From positions 4,340,001-4,404,000 of the forward strand of contig CP143430.1 of the NCBI GenBank assembly GCA_039636795.1: 64,000 nt of DNA. Direction: 5' to 3'. The notes beneath the pieces are model-generated. The model ran no database searches. It was not told where the DNA came from and saw only the letters and a list, made by a program, of their open reading frames with translations. Position 1 is the stretch's first letter. The number at the start of each line of letters is the position of its first letter. This stretch comes from Micrococcaceae bacterium Sec5.1. Lineage in GTDB: Bacteria > Actinomycetota > Actinomycetes > Actinomycetales > Micrococcaceae. A program made the position numbers and the translations under genes. Of the stretch, positions 26,040 to 33,781 are shown in pieces.

Positions 26040-26401
26040 ACCATCACCCCCACGCCTTGCATCGGGAACGGTCCTGCGATTCCCGTGAGGGTGCTGAGTG
26101 TGTACTTGACGGTGACTGACATCTGCGCGCCGGACGTGCAGCTGGTGGCACTGAAGGTGAAGTTCGCATCTGCCAGCTTTGGGTTCAGGGTTACAGCCGC
26201 GTTTTTCGCTGCGGTCCTGGCCGCCGATTGATCATTCGCGATCGACATCACGCGCACGCCTTCGCGGGCGGCATTCGTAAGCGAGACCTGCGCGTTGTAG
26301 GCCCGCCCGAATTCCATGATCCCCAGCACCAGGAGGATCAGGACGGGTGCGAGCAACGCGAACTCGACCGCTACCGCTCCCCGTTCTGAAGCCCTGTGCA
26401 T
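26027..26401 (-). CDS. tadE: TadE-like minor pseudopilin
   Basis: A 124-residue protein with an 8-residue leader then ERG/AVAVEFALLAPVLILLVLG and MEFGRAYNAQVSLTNAAREG, the TadE signature. The Glu at position 5 after the expected cleavage site is kept. The short C-terminal part has two Cys residues that could form a disulfide. It should be processed by a prepilin peptidase, which is not encoded in this window. Confidence 0.9.
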   Translation of the reverse strand: MHRASERGAVAVEFALLAPVLILLVLGIMEFGRAYNAQVSLTNAAREGVRVMSIANDQSAARTAAKNAAVTLNPKLADANFTFSATSCTSGAQMSVTVKYTLSTLTGIAGPFPMQGVGVMVCGG

Positions 26402-26488
26402 GTGGATCTGCCTTCTTATCGAAAGTGGAAAGAGGAACGGGTGGGTGGGGCCACCGACCCACCCACCCGGGTACCGCCGTAAGCCGGA

Positions 26489-26734
26489 CTACTTTGAGCA
26501 GCTGCCTGGGACGGAAGGGACTGTAGCGGTGGCCGTGGTGGTGGCGGTCCAAGCGCCGCCCTTGACGGCACAGGCTGAGCTGTTGAAGGTCTCGACGAGG
26601 TTGTTGCCGAGAAGGCTGACGGCCACGATGATGACGACTGCGATGAGCGCAACCATGATGCCGTACTCGACGGCAGTAGCGCCGTTCTCTTCACGACGGG
26701 CACGGGATGCGATGGTGCGGAAGGTAGCAAACAT
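26489..26734 (-). CDS. flp: Flp-type pilin
   Basis: An 81-residue major pilin. ATG 26734 is preceded by CAGGAG; a longer in-frame start at 26791 lacks one and would spoil the leader. The 18-residue basic leader MFATFRTIASRARREENG is followed by ATAVEYGIMVALIAVVIIVA, with Glu5 and Tyr6 of the Flp consensus. A C-terminal tail with two Cys and Thr/Ala repeats follows. First gene of the tad transcript, so it is likely the most highly expressed. Confidence 0.92.
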   Translation of the reverse strand: MFATFRTIASRARREENGATAVEYGIMVALIAVVIIVAVSLLGNNLVETFNSSACAVKGGAWTATTTATATVPSVPGSCSK

Positions 26735-26907
26735 TTTGAAAACTCCTGAGCGAGTTGGGGAGATGTGGGCTGGCCCGATACCAGCTCCCAATCAACGTAG
26801 CAACGGAAAGAGGCCCATATCGGAGTCCTTGGGACTTCCTGTGGAAAGCCTCTGGAACCTGCGCATTTCCTGCGCTAATCCTAGGAATGCCCTTGCTTTA
26901 CCCGCAC

Positions 26908-26939
26908 AAAAAAGGCCGCGCCATCATCGGCGCGGCCTT
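26908..26939 (-). terminator. Intrinsic terminator after the 138-aa membrane gene
   Basis: On the minus strand an 11-bp perfect stem (AAGGCCGCGCC at 26912-26922 with GGCGCGGCCTT at 26929-26939, 6-base loop) is followed by six T. It lies 15 bases after the stop of the upstream membrane gene and separates it from flp. Confidence 0.9.
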
Positions 26940-26954
26940 ATCGTTGAGTTTTTA

Positions 26955-27371
26955 TCAGCCCATTGCAGGCGCAACCACGGGTGGTGCGGAGAGCTGCTTA
27001 CGCGCCCACCGGGCCAGCTTCTTGCCCTTGCCCTTCCACCAGTTGTCTTCATCCTTGTTGTAGTGCCAGCGGAAGATGATCATCACCAGCACGGCCATAC
27101 TCATGGCCACGTGAATCCATGACCAGTTGACCGCTTCAGCCAGCGCGCTGATCCCCATCACGAGGATGGAAGGCACCGCCAAGGTCCTGAAAATCGTGTT
27201 TGCCACGTACCGTGGGCGTGAACTGGGTATGGACAGCGCACGCACCATATCGAAGCACAGGCACACCACTACCATTATTTGTCCCACGGACATGAGGAGA
27301 AGCCCGGGCAGCGACCCCGCGAACATTGCGGCCGATTCCATTCCTGTACTCAACGTAAACCCCTCCAACAA
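26955..27371 (-). CDS. Membrane protein of unknown function upstream of flp
   Basis: A 138-residue protein with three or four hydrophobic helices and a strongly basic C-terminal tail containing RWHYNKDEDNWWKGKGKK. A later start at 27341 (MESAAMFAG) is possible. No family recognised. It precedes the pilus operon but is cut off from it by a strong terminator, so joint function with the pilus is uncertain. Confidence 0.6.
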   Translation of the reverse strand: MLEGFTLSTGMESAAMFAGSLPGLLLMSVGQIMVVVCLCFDMVRALSIPSSRPRYVANTIFRTLAVPSILVMGISALAEAVNWSWIHVAMSMAVLVMIIFRWHYNKDEDNWWKGKGKKLARWARKQLSAPPVVAPAMG

Positions 27372-27506
27372 AACGTCATTTCAGATCCTCTGTGCTCCAT
27401 TGAATCGGCTGCCGGAGGGGCGCGTCACGAGTAGTGAGTACTCGATTCCGGGCAGCATGACTACTTGGTTGCCTGCGGGGTACTTGGTCTGGTACGGCCG
27501 GACTCT

Positions 27507-27575
27507 CCACAACGCGGGGTCAGTTACGGCCCATAAATCCCCTCGGGATGGGCCCGAAGTGACCCCGCGTTGGGG
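27507..27575. repeat. Palindromic REP-like element, copy 1
   Basis: Left arm 27507-27534 (core CAACGCGGGGTCA) and right arm 27548-27575 are near-perfect reverse complements over 28 bases around a 13-base loop (AAATCCCCTCGGG). A few arm positions mismatch. A second copy at 27894-27961 shares the outer arms and loop pattern. Confidence 0.85.
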
Positions 27576-27646
27576 GATATACACTCGCGGTGAGGGCGAA
27601 GCGCATGGCCAAGGATTTTCGGCACGGGTGTGAGCGAAGGGTCAGG

Positions 27647-27880
27647 ATGTTCGGTTCGAAGAAGCAGAAGCTCAACGATCTGATGGAGGAGCTCAGGCCC
27701 GACCTGAGTCGGGAGTCGCTCGGCGTCGGGCCCAACTTCCCGGGTGTCGCCCCAGGACAGACGTTGCCGGTGCGCTACCGGCCGGCGGTCATGGACCACT
27801 ACGTCGCCCTTGCCCGGGACGCAGACCCTGCCCAAGTGCAGCAGCTCTCTGACGAGATCGCGAGTCGCAAACAGGCCTGA
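27647..27880 (+). CDS. Small unknown protein between two palindromic repeats
   Basis: A 77-residue acidic/basic protein starting at ATG 27647 with GAAGGG upstream; longer in-frame starts exist (27590). It begins FGSKKQKLNDLMEELRPDL and has a second part PVRYRPAVMDHYVALARDADPAQVQQLSDEIASR, mostly helical. No family recognised and no signal or membrane segment. It is bounded on both sides by the REP-like palindromes, which suggests it is either carried with them or a normal short gene with REP-type terminators. Confidence 0.5.
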   Translation: MFGSKKQKLNDLMEELRPDLSRESLGVGPNFPGVAPGQTLPVRYRPAVMDHYVALARDADPAQVQQLSDEIASRKQA

Positions 27881-27893
27881 CCCGAACCCATCT

Positions 27894-27961
27894 CCACAAC
27901 GCGGGGTCATTTAGGGCCCATGAATACCCTTGGGATGGGCCCTAAATGACCCCGCGTTGGG
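27894..27961. repeat. Palindromic REP-like element, copy 2
   Basis: Left arm 27894-27921 and right arm 27935-27961 pair with only one mismatch over 26 positions around a 13-base loop (GAATACCCTTGGG). The outer arms match copy 1 while the inner arms differ in both strands in a compensating way (TTTAGGG with CCCTAAA), so the stem, not just the sequence, is kept. Confidence 0.88.
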
Positions 27962-28031
27962 CGTTTAAGCGGGACTATGCTGGCAGCAGGGCTTGGTTTT
28001 TCAGATCCGGGGGGATGGAAGGTGTTTGGCT

Positions 28032-29636
28032 ATGGGGGATAGCGTTTTCTTGCCGTTGGAGGATTACTTCAGCAGAATCGGAAGGCGCAGGGCGGTTGTC
28101 TTGTGCCAGTTGCCCTTGGCGGCCACGGTCACGTTGATTGTTTTCTTAGCAATCCTCTTCAACGCCAGCAGCCTCTTAGACCGTGTCTTCATCGTCGTCC
28201 TGCTCCTGCACGTCGTGATCCTCGGGGCATGCCTCGTGCTTCCGTGGAACCGTCTTCCCACATGGAGCTTCATCTTCATCCCCGTACTGGATTGTCTTGC
28301 TCTCGGCCTCCTGCGCGAGGTTGGCGGGCCCGTTCTCAGCGTCGTGGGATTGGTCATGGCGTTCCCCGTGATTTGGTTGTCGGTCAGCGCCAGCAAGGTT
28401 CGCGTGGCTTTGGCCATCCTGGCTACCCTCTGCGCCACCGTTGCCTCACCGTTCGTGTTGGGCCATCAGGTTGAACAGTCCGAGCTGATCCGCATGATTC
28501 TCTTCCCTGCAATCATGGGCGGTTTGGCCATCACCGGGCATGCCGTTGCTCGCGGGCTCATCAAACACACCGACCGGCTGGTCCGTAAGGATCGCGAGTT
28601 GGTGCGGCTCCATGGTGCCACCAAAGAACATGCGCAACTCCTGGACACTGTCCTTGAAACCGTCAACGTTGGTGTCTGGGCCATGGACACAAACGGTGCT
28701 GACATTCTGACCAACCGTCGCCTTCGCGCCGACCGTTCGTGGGCTGAGGAGTCGACGGACGCCGTGAACCCGTTCACCGTTGGGACTGCTCACTCCGATG
28801 AGGAACGGAAGAGTCCTGCGGATCTTGCTGTCCGAGGCGCCAGTTTCACCAACAGACTTGTGCGCGTAGGCGATGACGAGAAGCAGCGGACCTTTTCCGC
28901 CGCCGCGCGTCCACTGCTCGGCGAAGCGGGCGAGCTGAAGGGTTCCATCATTGCTTTCACCGACGTCACAGCACTGGTCAAAGCGCAAACAGCACGCGAC
29001 AAGTTCGTTGCCACGATTTCCCACGAACTTCGAACACCGCTCACGTCCATCCTTGGTTACTTGGAAATACTCGATGACCAGCCAAATCCTGCCTTCATGG
29101 GCATCATCGAACGGAATGCTGAACGTCTGCTAACCCTCGTCAACGATCTCCTGCTGGTCGCATCCGAAGACCTGGAATTGCGTCGCCGGCCCACCAACGT
29201 CTCCGAGCTGCTCCAGGAGTCGGTCAAGAACGCCAGGCCTGCAGCAGCAGCACGGGGTATCACCATTTCAATGCAAATCCACGGAGACGTGGCGGCAGAC
29301 GTTGACCCTGGCCAGTTCTCCAAAGCCATTGACCAGTTGCTATCCAACGCCATCAAGTTCTCCCCCGAAGGCACCCAGGTGGTTATCGGCCTCCGGGGGA
29401 ATAACGGGGAGGTAGAGCTCTCCGTTCGCGATCACGGGATCGGGATGACAGAAGAAGAACAAGACGAAGCCTTCACCAAATTCTTTAGGGCCGATCAGGC
29501 AATGGAAACGGCAATACCAGGGGCCGGCTTGGGTTTGCCACTCAGCAAAGCCATTATCGAAGCCCACGGTGGAACGATCGGGTTAACCAGCCAACCCGGG
29601 TCCGGTACCACTGTTACGATCACTGTTCCTCGTTAG
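28032..29636 (+). CDS. Orphan sensor histidine kinase, paralogue of the kinase at 16.4-18.1 kb
   Basis: About 534 residues; ATG 28032 has GGAAGG upstream (a longer in-frame start at 27993 is possible). Five or six N-terminal helices contain LPWNRLPTW, FIPVLDCLALGLLR and FPVIWLS, matching the other kinase in this window. A PAS-like part begins DTVLETVNVGVWAMDTNGAD, then HisKA FVATISHELRTPLTSILGYL (H331) and HATPase NAIKFSPEG, DHGIGM and GAGLGLPLSKAI. No response regulator is adjacent. It may feed the regulator at 18.3 kb or one elsewhere. Confidence 0.88.
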   Translation: MGDSVFLPLEDYFSRIGRRRAVVLCQLPLAATVTLIVFLAILFNASSLLDRVFIVVLLLHVVILGACLVLPWNRLPTWSFIFIPVLDCLALGLLREVGGPVLSVVGLVMAFPVIWLSVSASKVRVALAILATLCATVASPFVLGHQVEQSELIRMILFPAIMGGLAITGHAVARGLIKHTDRLVRKDRELVRLHGATKEHAQLLDTVLETVNVGVWAMDTNGADILTNRRLRADRSWAEESTDAVNPFTVGTAHSDEERKSPADLAVRGASFTNRLVRVGDDEKQRTFSAAARPLLGEAGELKGSIIAFTDVTALVKAQTARDKFVATISHELRTPLTSILGYLEILDDQPNPAFMGIIERNAERLLTLVNDLLLVASEDLELRRRPTNVSELLQESVKNARPAAAARGITISMQIHGDVAADVDPGQFSKAIDQLLSNAIKFSPEGTQVVIGLRGNNGEVELSVRDHGIGMTEEEQDEAFTKFFRADQAMETAIPGAGLGLPLSKAIIEAHGGTIGLTSQPGSGTTVTITVPR

Positions 29637-29756
29637 GTGCTCAGCAGCAACAACAAACGCGAACCAGCCAATAAATTCATTCTCTGGCTAAAAAGCGCGC
29701 GTTTAGACAAACACTTGCGATGACGTTTACAATTTTCGTCGATTAGTTGACGAATT

Positions 29757-29784
29757 TTGACAGCGCTGATGCAAGTCTTATCCA
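29757..29784 (+). promoter_or_regulatory. Possible promoter of the secreted anchor protein
   Basis: TTGACA (29757-29762) and TATCCA (29779-29784) with a 16-base spacer, about 100 bases before the start codon. The -35 is perfect, the -10 moderate. The surrounding 29.64-29.89 kb region is AT-richer than its neighbours. Confidence 0.45.
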
Positions 29785-29885
29785 ATGAAAAGCCTCTGCG
29801 TTCCATTGTTTACGCGGATTCCCCGGCGTACGGTATGAGGGCACCACGATTGAAACAGGTCTTGTACAACTTCTGGGGGAAATAC

Positions 29886-31157
29886 ATGTATCGAAGATTA
29901 GTCATGTTGGTCGGCGCACTTACTGTCGTGGTTGCAGGGCCTCTGGCCCCAGCCCAGGCTGTGGTCCCGAGCATCACGCCCGCCCAGGTCAACACCGGAT
30001 TCTCCGGCAGCGCCTATGGCTCCTACATTTTCAATTCGGACAAATCACTGACATCAGGTCCGACTGCAAGTTCATCGATTAGCTGCACCGGCGTCACAGG
30101 ATTGACTTCCACTAACACAGGAGCTGCGATCAACGTCGCCTCAGTCGGTACAGTCGGTGCCGCAACAACGAGTGTCAAGACGCTGATCTCGGCAACAGGC
30201 AAGCGAATCGAGGGAAAATCGAGCACTAATGGCGCGAACTTGCTGGGCGGACTCATCACGGCAGGCTCTATTATCTCCGAGAGTTCGGCCGAAAAGAGCA
30301 CTACAGGAGTTTTTACTGGAGCCAATAAGACGACCATTGCGGCCCTAAAAGTCCTGGGTGTCCCGTTGGGAACGAATCCGGCCCCTAACACGGTTATTGA
30401 TCTCAAGCTGCCGCTCCAAGGCTCAATTGGCAAAATTACCCTCAATGGCCAGGACAAGCGGCTGGTCAACGGCACCTATCAGGTATCAACCACTGCACTT
30501 CGCGTAGAAATCCTCAAAGCCGGGCTGGCTGGGCTGAAGGTCGGAACAGACATCCGAGTTGGGGTTAGCACCACCAATCTGACGCCAGCACAGGCGGGTT
30601 ACTTAACCGGTAGTGGGTTTGGTACAAGGACCGTTTTGGCTTCGAACCTGATTTCATCAGGTCCCACCGCACTTGCGTACGCCAGGTGCGCTGGAGGAAG
30701 CAATCTCGCAAACTCGGTAGGAGCAACCATCCCGGGCCTTGCAACTACGGGAGCCACCACCACGAATACTGTCGGCGTCCTGACCCCGGAGCTCAAGAGC
30801 ACTGTAACTAACTCTGTTGCTGGCCTGAATGTGCTCAGCGGCTTGATTCAGGCCGACTCCATCAAGGCAGAAACCACCGCCAGCCGAGCTATAGCAGGGG
30901 GCACCATCACCTTGAAGGACACGTCTTCATTCGTGAATCTCAGGATCGCAGGACTTCCCGCAATCAATGCCTCTGTTGCACCCAACACCGTAGTCCAAGT
31001 GCCAGGGCTGGGTCAGGTCACTTTGCACAAGGTGAGCAAGTCGTCCTCAGCAATAATCGTCACCATGGTTGAGATCGTCTTGAACCAGGCAATAGGCACA
31101 CTGCCGACGGGTTCCAAGATCCAGATCGGCTATTCGACCTCTGGCATAAAGCAATAA
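29886..31157 (+). CDS. Secreted protein with two choice-of-anchor-like repeats
   Basis: About 423 residues from ATG 29886 (GGGGGAAA upstream). Signal peptide YRRLVMLVGALTVVVAGPLAPAQA is followed by two repeats of roughly 190 residues. Both start with a GSxxGxxxxxS segment (GFSGSAYGSYIF; GSGFGTRTVLAS), have a single Cys in a short loop, and end with a PNTVI/PNTVV and KI/QV-TL part followed by VGTDI/GSKI-R/QIGxS. The pattern fits the choice-of-anchor P type of surface protein. No LPXTG or membrane anchor is visible. Role unknown. Confidence 0.6.
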   Translation: MYRRLVMLVGALTVVVAGPLAPAQAVVPSITPAQVNTGFSGSAYGSYIFNSDKSLTSGPTASSSISCTGVTGLTSTNTGAAINVASVGTVGAATTSVKTLISATGKRIEGKSSTNGANLLGGLITAGSIISESSAEKSTTGVFTGANKTTIAALKVLGVPLGTNPAPNTVIDLKLPLQGSIGKITLNGQDKRLVNGTYQVSTTALRVEILKAGLAGLKVGTDIRVGVSTTNLTPAQAGYLTGSGFGTRTVLASNLISSGPTALAYARCAGGSNLANSVGATIPGLATTGATTTNTVGVLTPELKSTVTNSVAGLNVLSGLIQADSIKAETTASRAIAGGTITLKDTSSFVNLRIAGLPAINASVAPNTVVQVPGLGQVTLHKVSKSSSAIIVTMVEIVLNQAIGTLPTGSKIQIGYSTSGIKQ

Positions 31158-31189
31158 ACAACAAAACAATAAAGCGCGAATCCAGGCTT

Positions 31190-31216
31190 GGGGCGCCGCC
31201 ATGGTGGCGGCGCCCC
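31190..31216 (+). terminator. Strong hairpin after the secreted protein gene
   Basis: GGGGCGCCGCCA (31190-31201) pairs perfectly with TGGCGGCGCCCC (31205-31216) around a 3-base loop. It is 33 bases past the stop. There is no T-run after it, so termination is likely but not certain. Confidence 0.6.
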
Positions 31217-31313
31217 TCCCCGCGTCGACAAGAGTAAGCGCCTATCCCGCTCAGCAGAGACCGACCGCAGGTGACATGCCACCCCTCACGGAGCGCATGT
31301 CGGATAATCGAGT

Positions 31314-31589
31314 ATGGGCGCCGAGCTACTGACAATTCCTGAATGTGCCCATGCCCCGGCTGCTCAGGAACTCTTCGAAGAGGCACTGAGGCTGGCCGGG
31401 GTTACCGGCATGGTGCACGTGGTGGTGGACTCCGAGGAGGAAGCAGCCTCGCTCGGATTCCACGGCTCCCCCACGTTCCAGATCGACGGACAGGACCTCT
31501 TTCCGGTCCTGGGAGACCCCGCGCTGAGCTGCCGGATCTATCCGACGACGGACGGTCCCCGGAGCCTGCCGTCTCTGGAATCGCTCTGA
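31314..31589 (+). CDS. Small thioredoxin-fold-like protein without CxxC
   Basis: A 91-residue protein. The segment EEEAASLGFHGSPTFQIDGQDLFP contains the cis-Pro loop GSPTF typical of thioredoxin-fold proteins that resemble the alkylmercury-lyase-associated group. The normal redox pair is missing: the N-terminal site reads PECAHAP with one Cys. Function unknown. It converges on the aldo-keto reductase gene. Confidence 0.5.
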   Translation: MGAELLTIPECAHAPAAQELFEEALRLAGVTGMVHVVVDSEEEAASLGFHGSPTFQIDGQDLFPVLGDPALSCRIYPTTDGPRSLPSLESL

Positions 31590-31623
31590 ACAGCGATTCA
31601 AGACAAGCTGAAGGGCATTTAGC

Positions 31624-32622
31624 CTAGGGACGGGTCAGGAACGATTCCACTTTCCCCGGATCCCGCTCGATCACCGGCTCCAAAACCTGGTCAATCCTGC
31701 TGAGCAGTTCAGCATCAAGTTTCACTCCCGACGCCGTGGCGTTGTCCACCAATTGCTCTGGCTTGGACGCCCCCACGATCGCTGCCGAGACGTTGCTGTT
31801 CTGCAAAACCCAAGCCACCGCCAGCGCGGCCATGGACAGTCCTGCTTCCTTGGCAATGGGCTGCAATTCCTGGACCTTCTCCAACACCTCGGGACGCATG
31901 AACTTGTGGTCGTCTTTCAGAGTTCCGTCATCGGTGGTGAAGCGCGAATCGTTGGGCGCTCCCTTGCCTGGAATGTACTTGCCTGTCAGGACGCCCTGGG
32001 CCAACGGGGACCAGCAAATCTGTCCCAAGCCCAACTCCTCAGAGGTGGGAACGACTTCCTCCTCGATGACACGCCACAACATTGAGTACTGGGGTTGGTT
32101 CGAGATCAGCCCGATCCCAAGGTCTTTGGCGAGTGCGGCACCAGCCCGGATCTCGTCCGTAGTCCATTCGGAGACACCGATGTAGAGTGCTTTGCCGGCG
32201 CGGACGATGTCCGCGAATGCCTGCATCGTCTCCTCAAGCGGCGTTTCGTAGTCGTAGCGGTGGGCTTGGTAGAGGTCCACGTAATCCGTACCGAGCCTGC
32301 GCAATGAGCCGTTGATTGACTCCATCATGTGTTTACGCGAGAGCCCGCGATCATTCTTTCCTTCACCGGTGGGAAAGTAGACCTTGGTGAAGATCTCAAG
32401 GCCTTCACGCCGAACCCCCTTGAGGGCCTCGCCCAAGGCCGTTTCTGCACGGGTTCCCGCGTAAGCGTCGGCAGTATCGAATGTGGTGATCCCAAGATCC
32501 AGTGCTTGCCGTACGCACGCTGTGGCAGCTTCCTGATCGATCTGTTCGCCGTGGGTGACCCAGTTGCCGTAGGCCAGTTCGCTGATGTACATTCCGGAGG
32601 CGCCGAGCTTGCGATATTCCAT
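31624..32622 (-). CDS. Aldo/keto reductase
   Basis: A 332-residue (beta/alpha)8 oxidoreductase. It begins MEYRKLGASGMYISELAYGNW, has DTADAYAGTRAE with the catalytic Asp and Tyr, the catalytic Lys in FTKVYFP and His in YQAHRYD. Length and the long C-terminal part with GASKPEQL fit the Kv-beta / GPR-like (AKR6-type) group that reduces aldehydes with NADPH. It is 47 bases downstream of a LacI gene in the same direction and may be controlled by it. Confidence 0.9.
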   Translation of the reverse strand: MEYRKLGASGMYISELAYGNWVTHGEQIDQEAATACVRQALDLGITTFDTADAYAGTRAETALGEALKGVRREGLEIFTKVYFPTGEGKNDRGLSRKHMMESINGSLRRLGTDYVDLYQAHRYDYETPLEETMQAFADIVRAGKALYIGVSEWTTDEIRAGAALAKDLGIGLISNQPQYSMLWRVIEEEVVPTSEELGLGQICWSPLAQGVLTGKYIPGKGAPNDSRFTTDDGTLKDDHKFMRPEVLEKVQELQPIAKEAGLSMAALAVAWVLQNSNVSAAIVGASKPEQLVDNATASGVKLDAELLSRIDQVLEPVIERDPGKVESFLTRP

Positions 32623-32669
32623 GGGTTAAGTCCTTTTCTTCAGTGTGAGTGTTAGCTGCTAGGTGATTC

Positions 32670-33716
32670 TTAGCTACGTGGCGTGGCAGTTCGCCTGCCT
32701 CGCAAGGGAAATGGCGGCGCTGTAGTGCCGCGAACAACCAGCTGGGCGGACAGCACCAAATCCGGCTCCGCACCGGCGTCGGGCGTTATCAAAGCCAGCA
32801 ACCGGCGCGCGGTTTCGGACCCCTGCAGGGCGACCGAGTGGTCCATGGTGGTCAGGTCCAGAATCTCTGAGAGTTCATGGTTATCGAAGCCAATGACCGA
32901 GATATCGCCCGGGACATCGATTCCGCCCGCCTTCAGAGTGCGCAACACGCCGAAAGCCATCTCGTCGGACGCTACGAAGACTCCTGTAGGGGCCACTTCC
33001 GCGCACAACAGCCGGGACATGGCCCTTGATCCGCCAGCTGTTGAATTCTCCTCGTGGACCTCAAGGTCTTGGCTGGGCTCCAGCCCTGCCTCGCCCAGAG
33101 CCTCGCGGTAGCCCTTCAAACGGTTGGCCGGCGGGACCCCGCCCAACGTGCTGTCTGCAGCCTCGCGAATTCCGATGAAAGCGATGCGTTCGTGCCCCAG
33201 ATTGAGCAGGTGCCGTGCTGCTGCCCGCCCGGCCGCATGGTCGTCCACCCGAACACCAGGCCTGCCAGGAGTTCCCGACCCCAAAAACGCAACAGGTAAG
33301 TTCTGGGCTTCAAGGGCGGCTAGTTCCTCCGGAGTCGGTTGCAAGGCAAAGACCAATACTCCGTCGGCTCGACCGGTCAGGCTCGACCCAGCGAAGAAGC
33401 GCTCCCGCGCGGCAGTGTCCGCGAGTTCGTACAACAGGACGTCAAAGCCCGCTTGGCGAAGCACACGCCCCGCCGATGCCAGCACCTGCCCGAAGAACCA
33501 TTTGGAGAGGTTGGGAGTGACAATCGCGATGGCTCCCGTCCGGCCAGTTGCTAAACGTGAACCAGCCAGCGAGGGAACATACCCTAGCTCTTGGGCAATG
33601 CGTTGCACGCGTTTGCGCGTCTCCAACGAAACTCCCGGCATATCCCGCAGTGCGCGCGAGACTGTTGATACCGAGACATTCGCACGTTCCGCGACCGCAT
33701 CCACTGTTGACGACAT
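32670..33716 (-). CDS. LacI family transcriptional regulator
   Basis: A 348-residue LacI/GalR protein: HTH DAVAERANVSVSTVSRALRD, hinge SLAGSRLATGRTGAIAIV and a sugar-binding-like C-terminal domain with SDEMAFGVLRTLK and FDNHELSEILDLTT. A perfect LacI-type palindrome lies 33 bases upstream of its start, so it probably autoregulates. The aldo-keto reductase gene follows in the same direction and is the most likely target. The effector is unknown. Confidence 0.9.
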   Translation of the reverse strand: MSSTVDAVAERANVSVSTVSRALRDMPGVSLETRKRVQRIAQELGYVPSLAGSRLATGRTGAIAIVTPNLSKWFFGQVLASAGRVLRQAGFDVLLYELADTAARERFFAGSSLTGRADGVLVFALQPTPEELAALEAQNLPVAFLGSGTPGRPGVRVDDHAAGRAAARHLLNLGHERIAFIGIREAADSTLGGVPPANRLKGYREALGEAGLEPSQDLEVHEENSTAGGSRAMSRLLCAEVAPTGVFVASDEMAFGVLRTLKAGGIDVPGDISVIGFDNHELSEILDLTTMDHSVALQGSETARRLLALITPDAGAEPDLVLSAQLVVRGTTAPPFPLRGRRTATPRS

Positions 33717-33748
33717 GGGAATGACGGTAGCGGCACACGAAGATTAAC

Positions 33749-33760
33749 GCAAGCGCTTGC
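33749..33760. promoter_or_regulatory. LacI-type operator
   Basis: GCAAGCGCTTGC is a perfect 12-bp palindrome with a central CG, as in LacI/CcpA-type operators. It is 33 bases before the regulator start codon. Confidence 0.7.
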
Positions 33761-33781
33761 AAACGAAGTAGCTGACCTGGT

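Noticed and set aside
27507..27961. Possible transposon with terminal inverted repeats
   Set aside because: Each element is itself a palindrome, not one end of a pair, and the gene between has no transposase motif.
29060..29374. Tandem repeats or CRISPR-like arrays
   Set aside because: No regularly spaced repeats with unique spacers were found here or elsewhere in the window.
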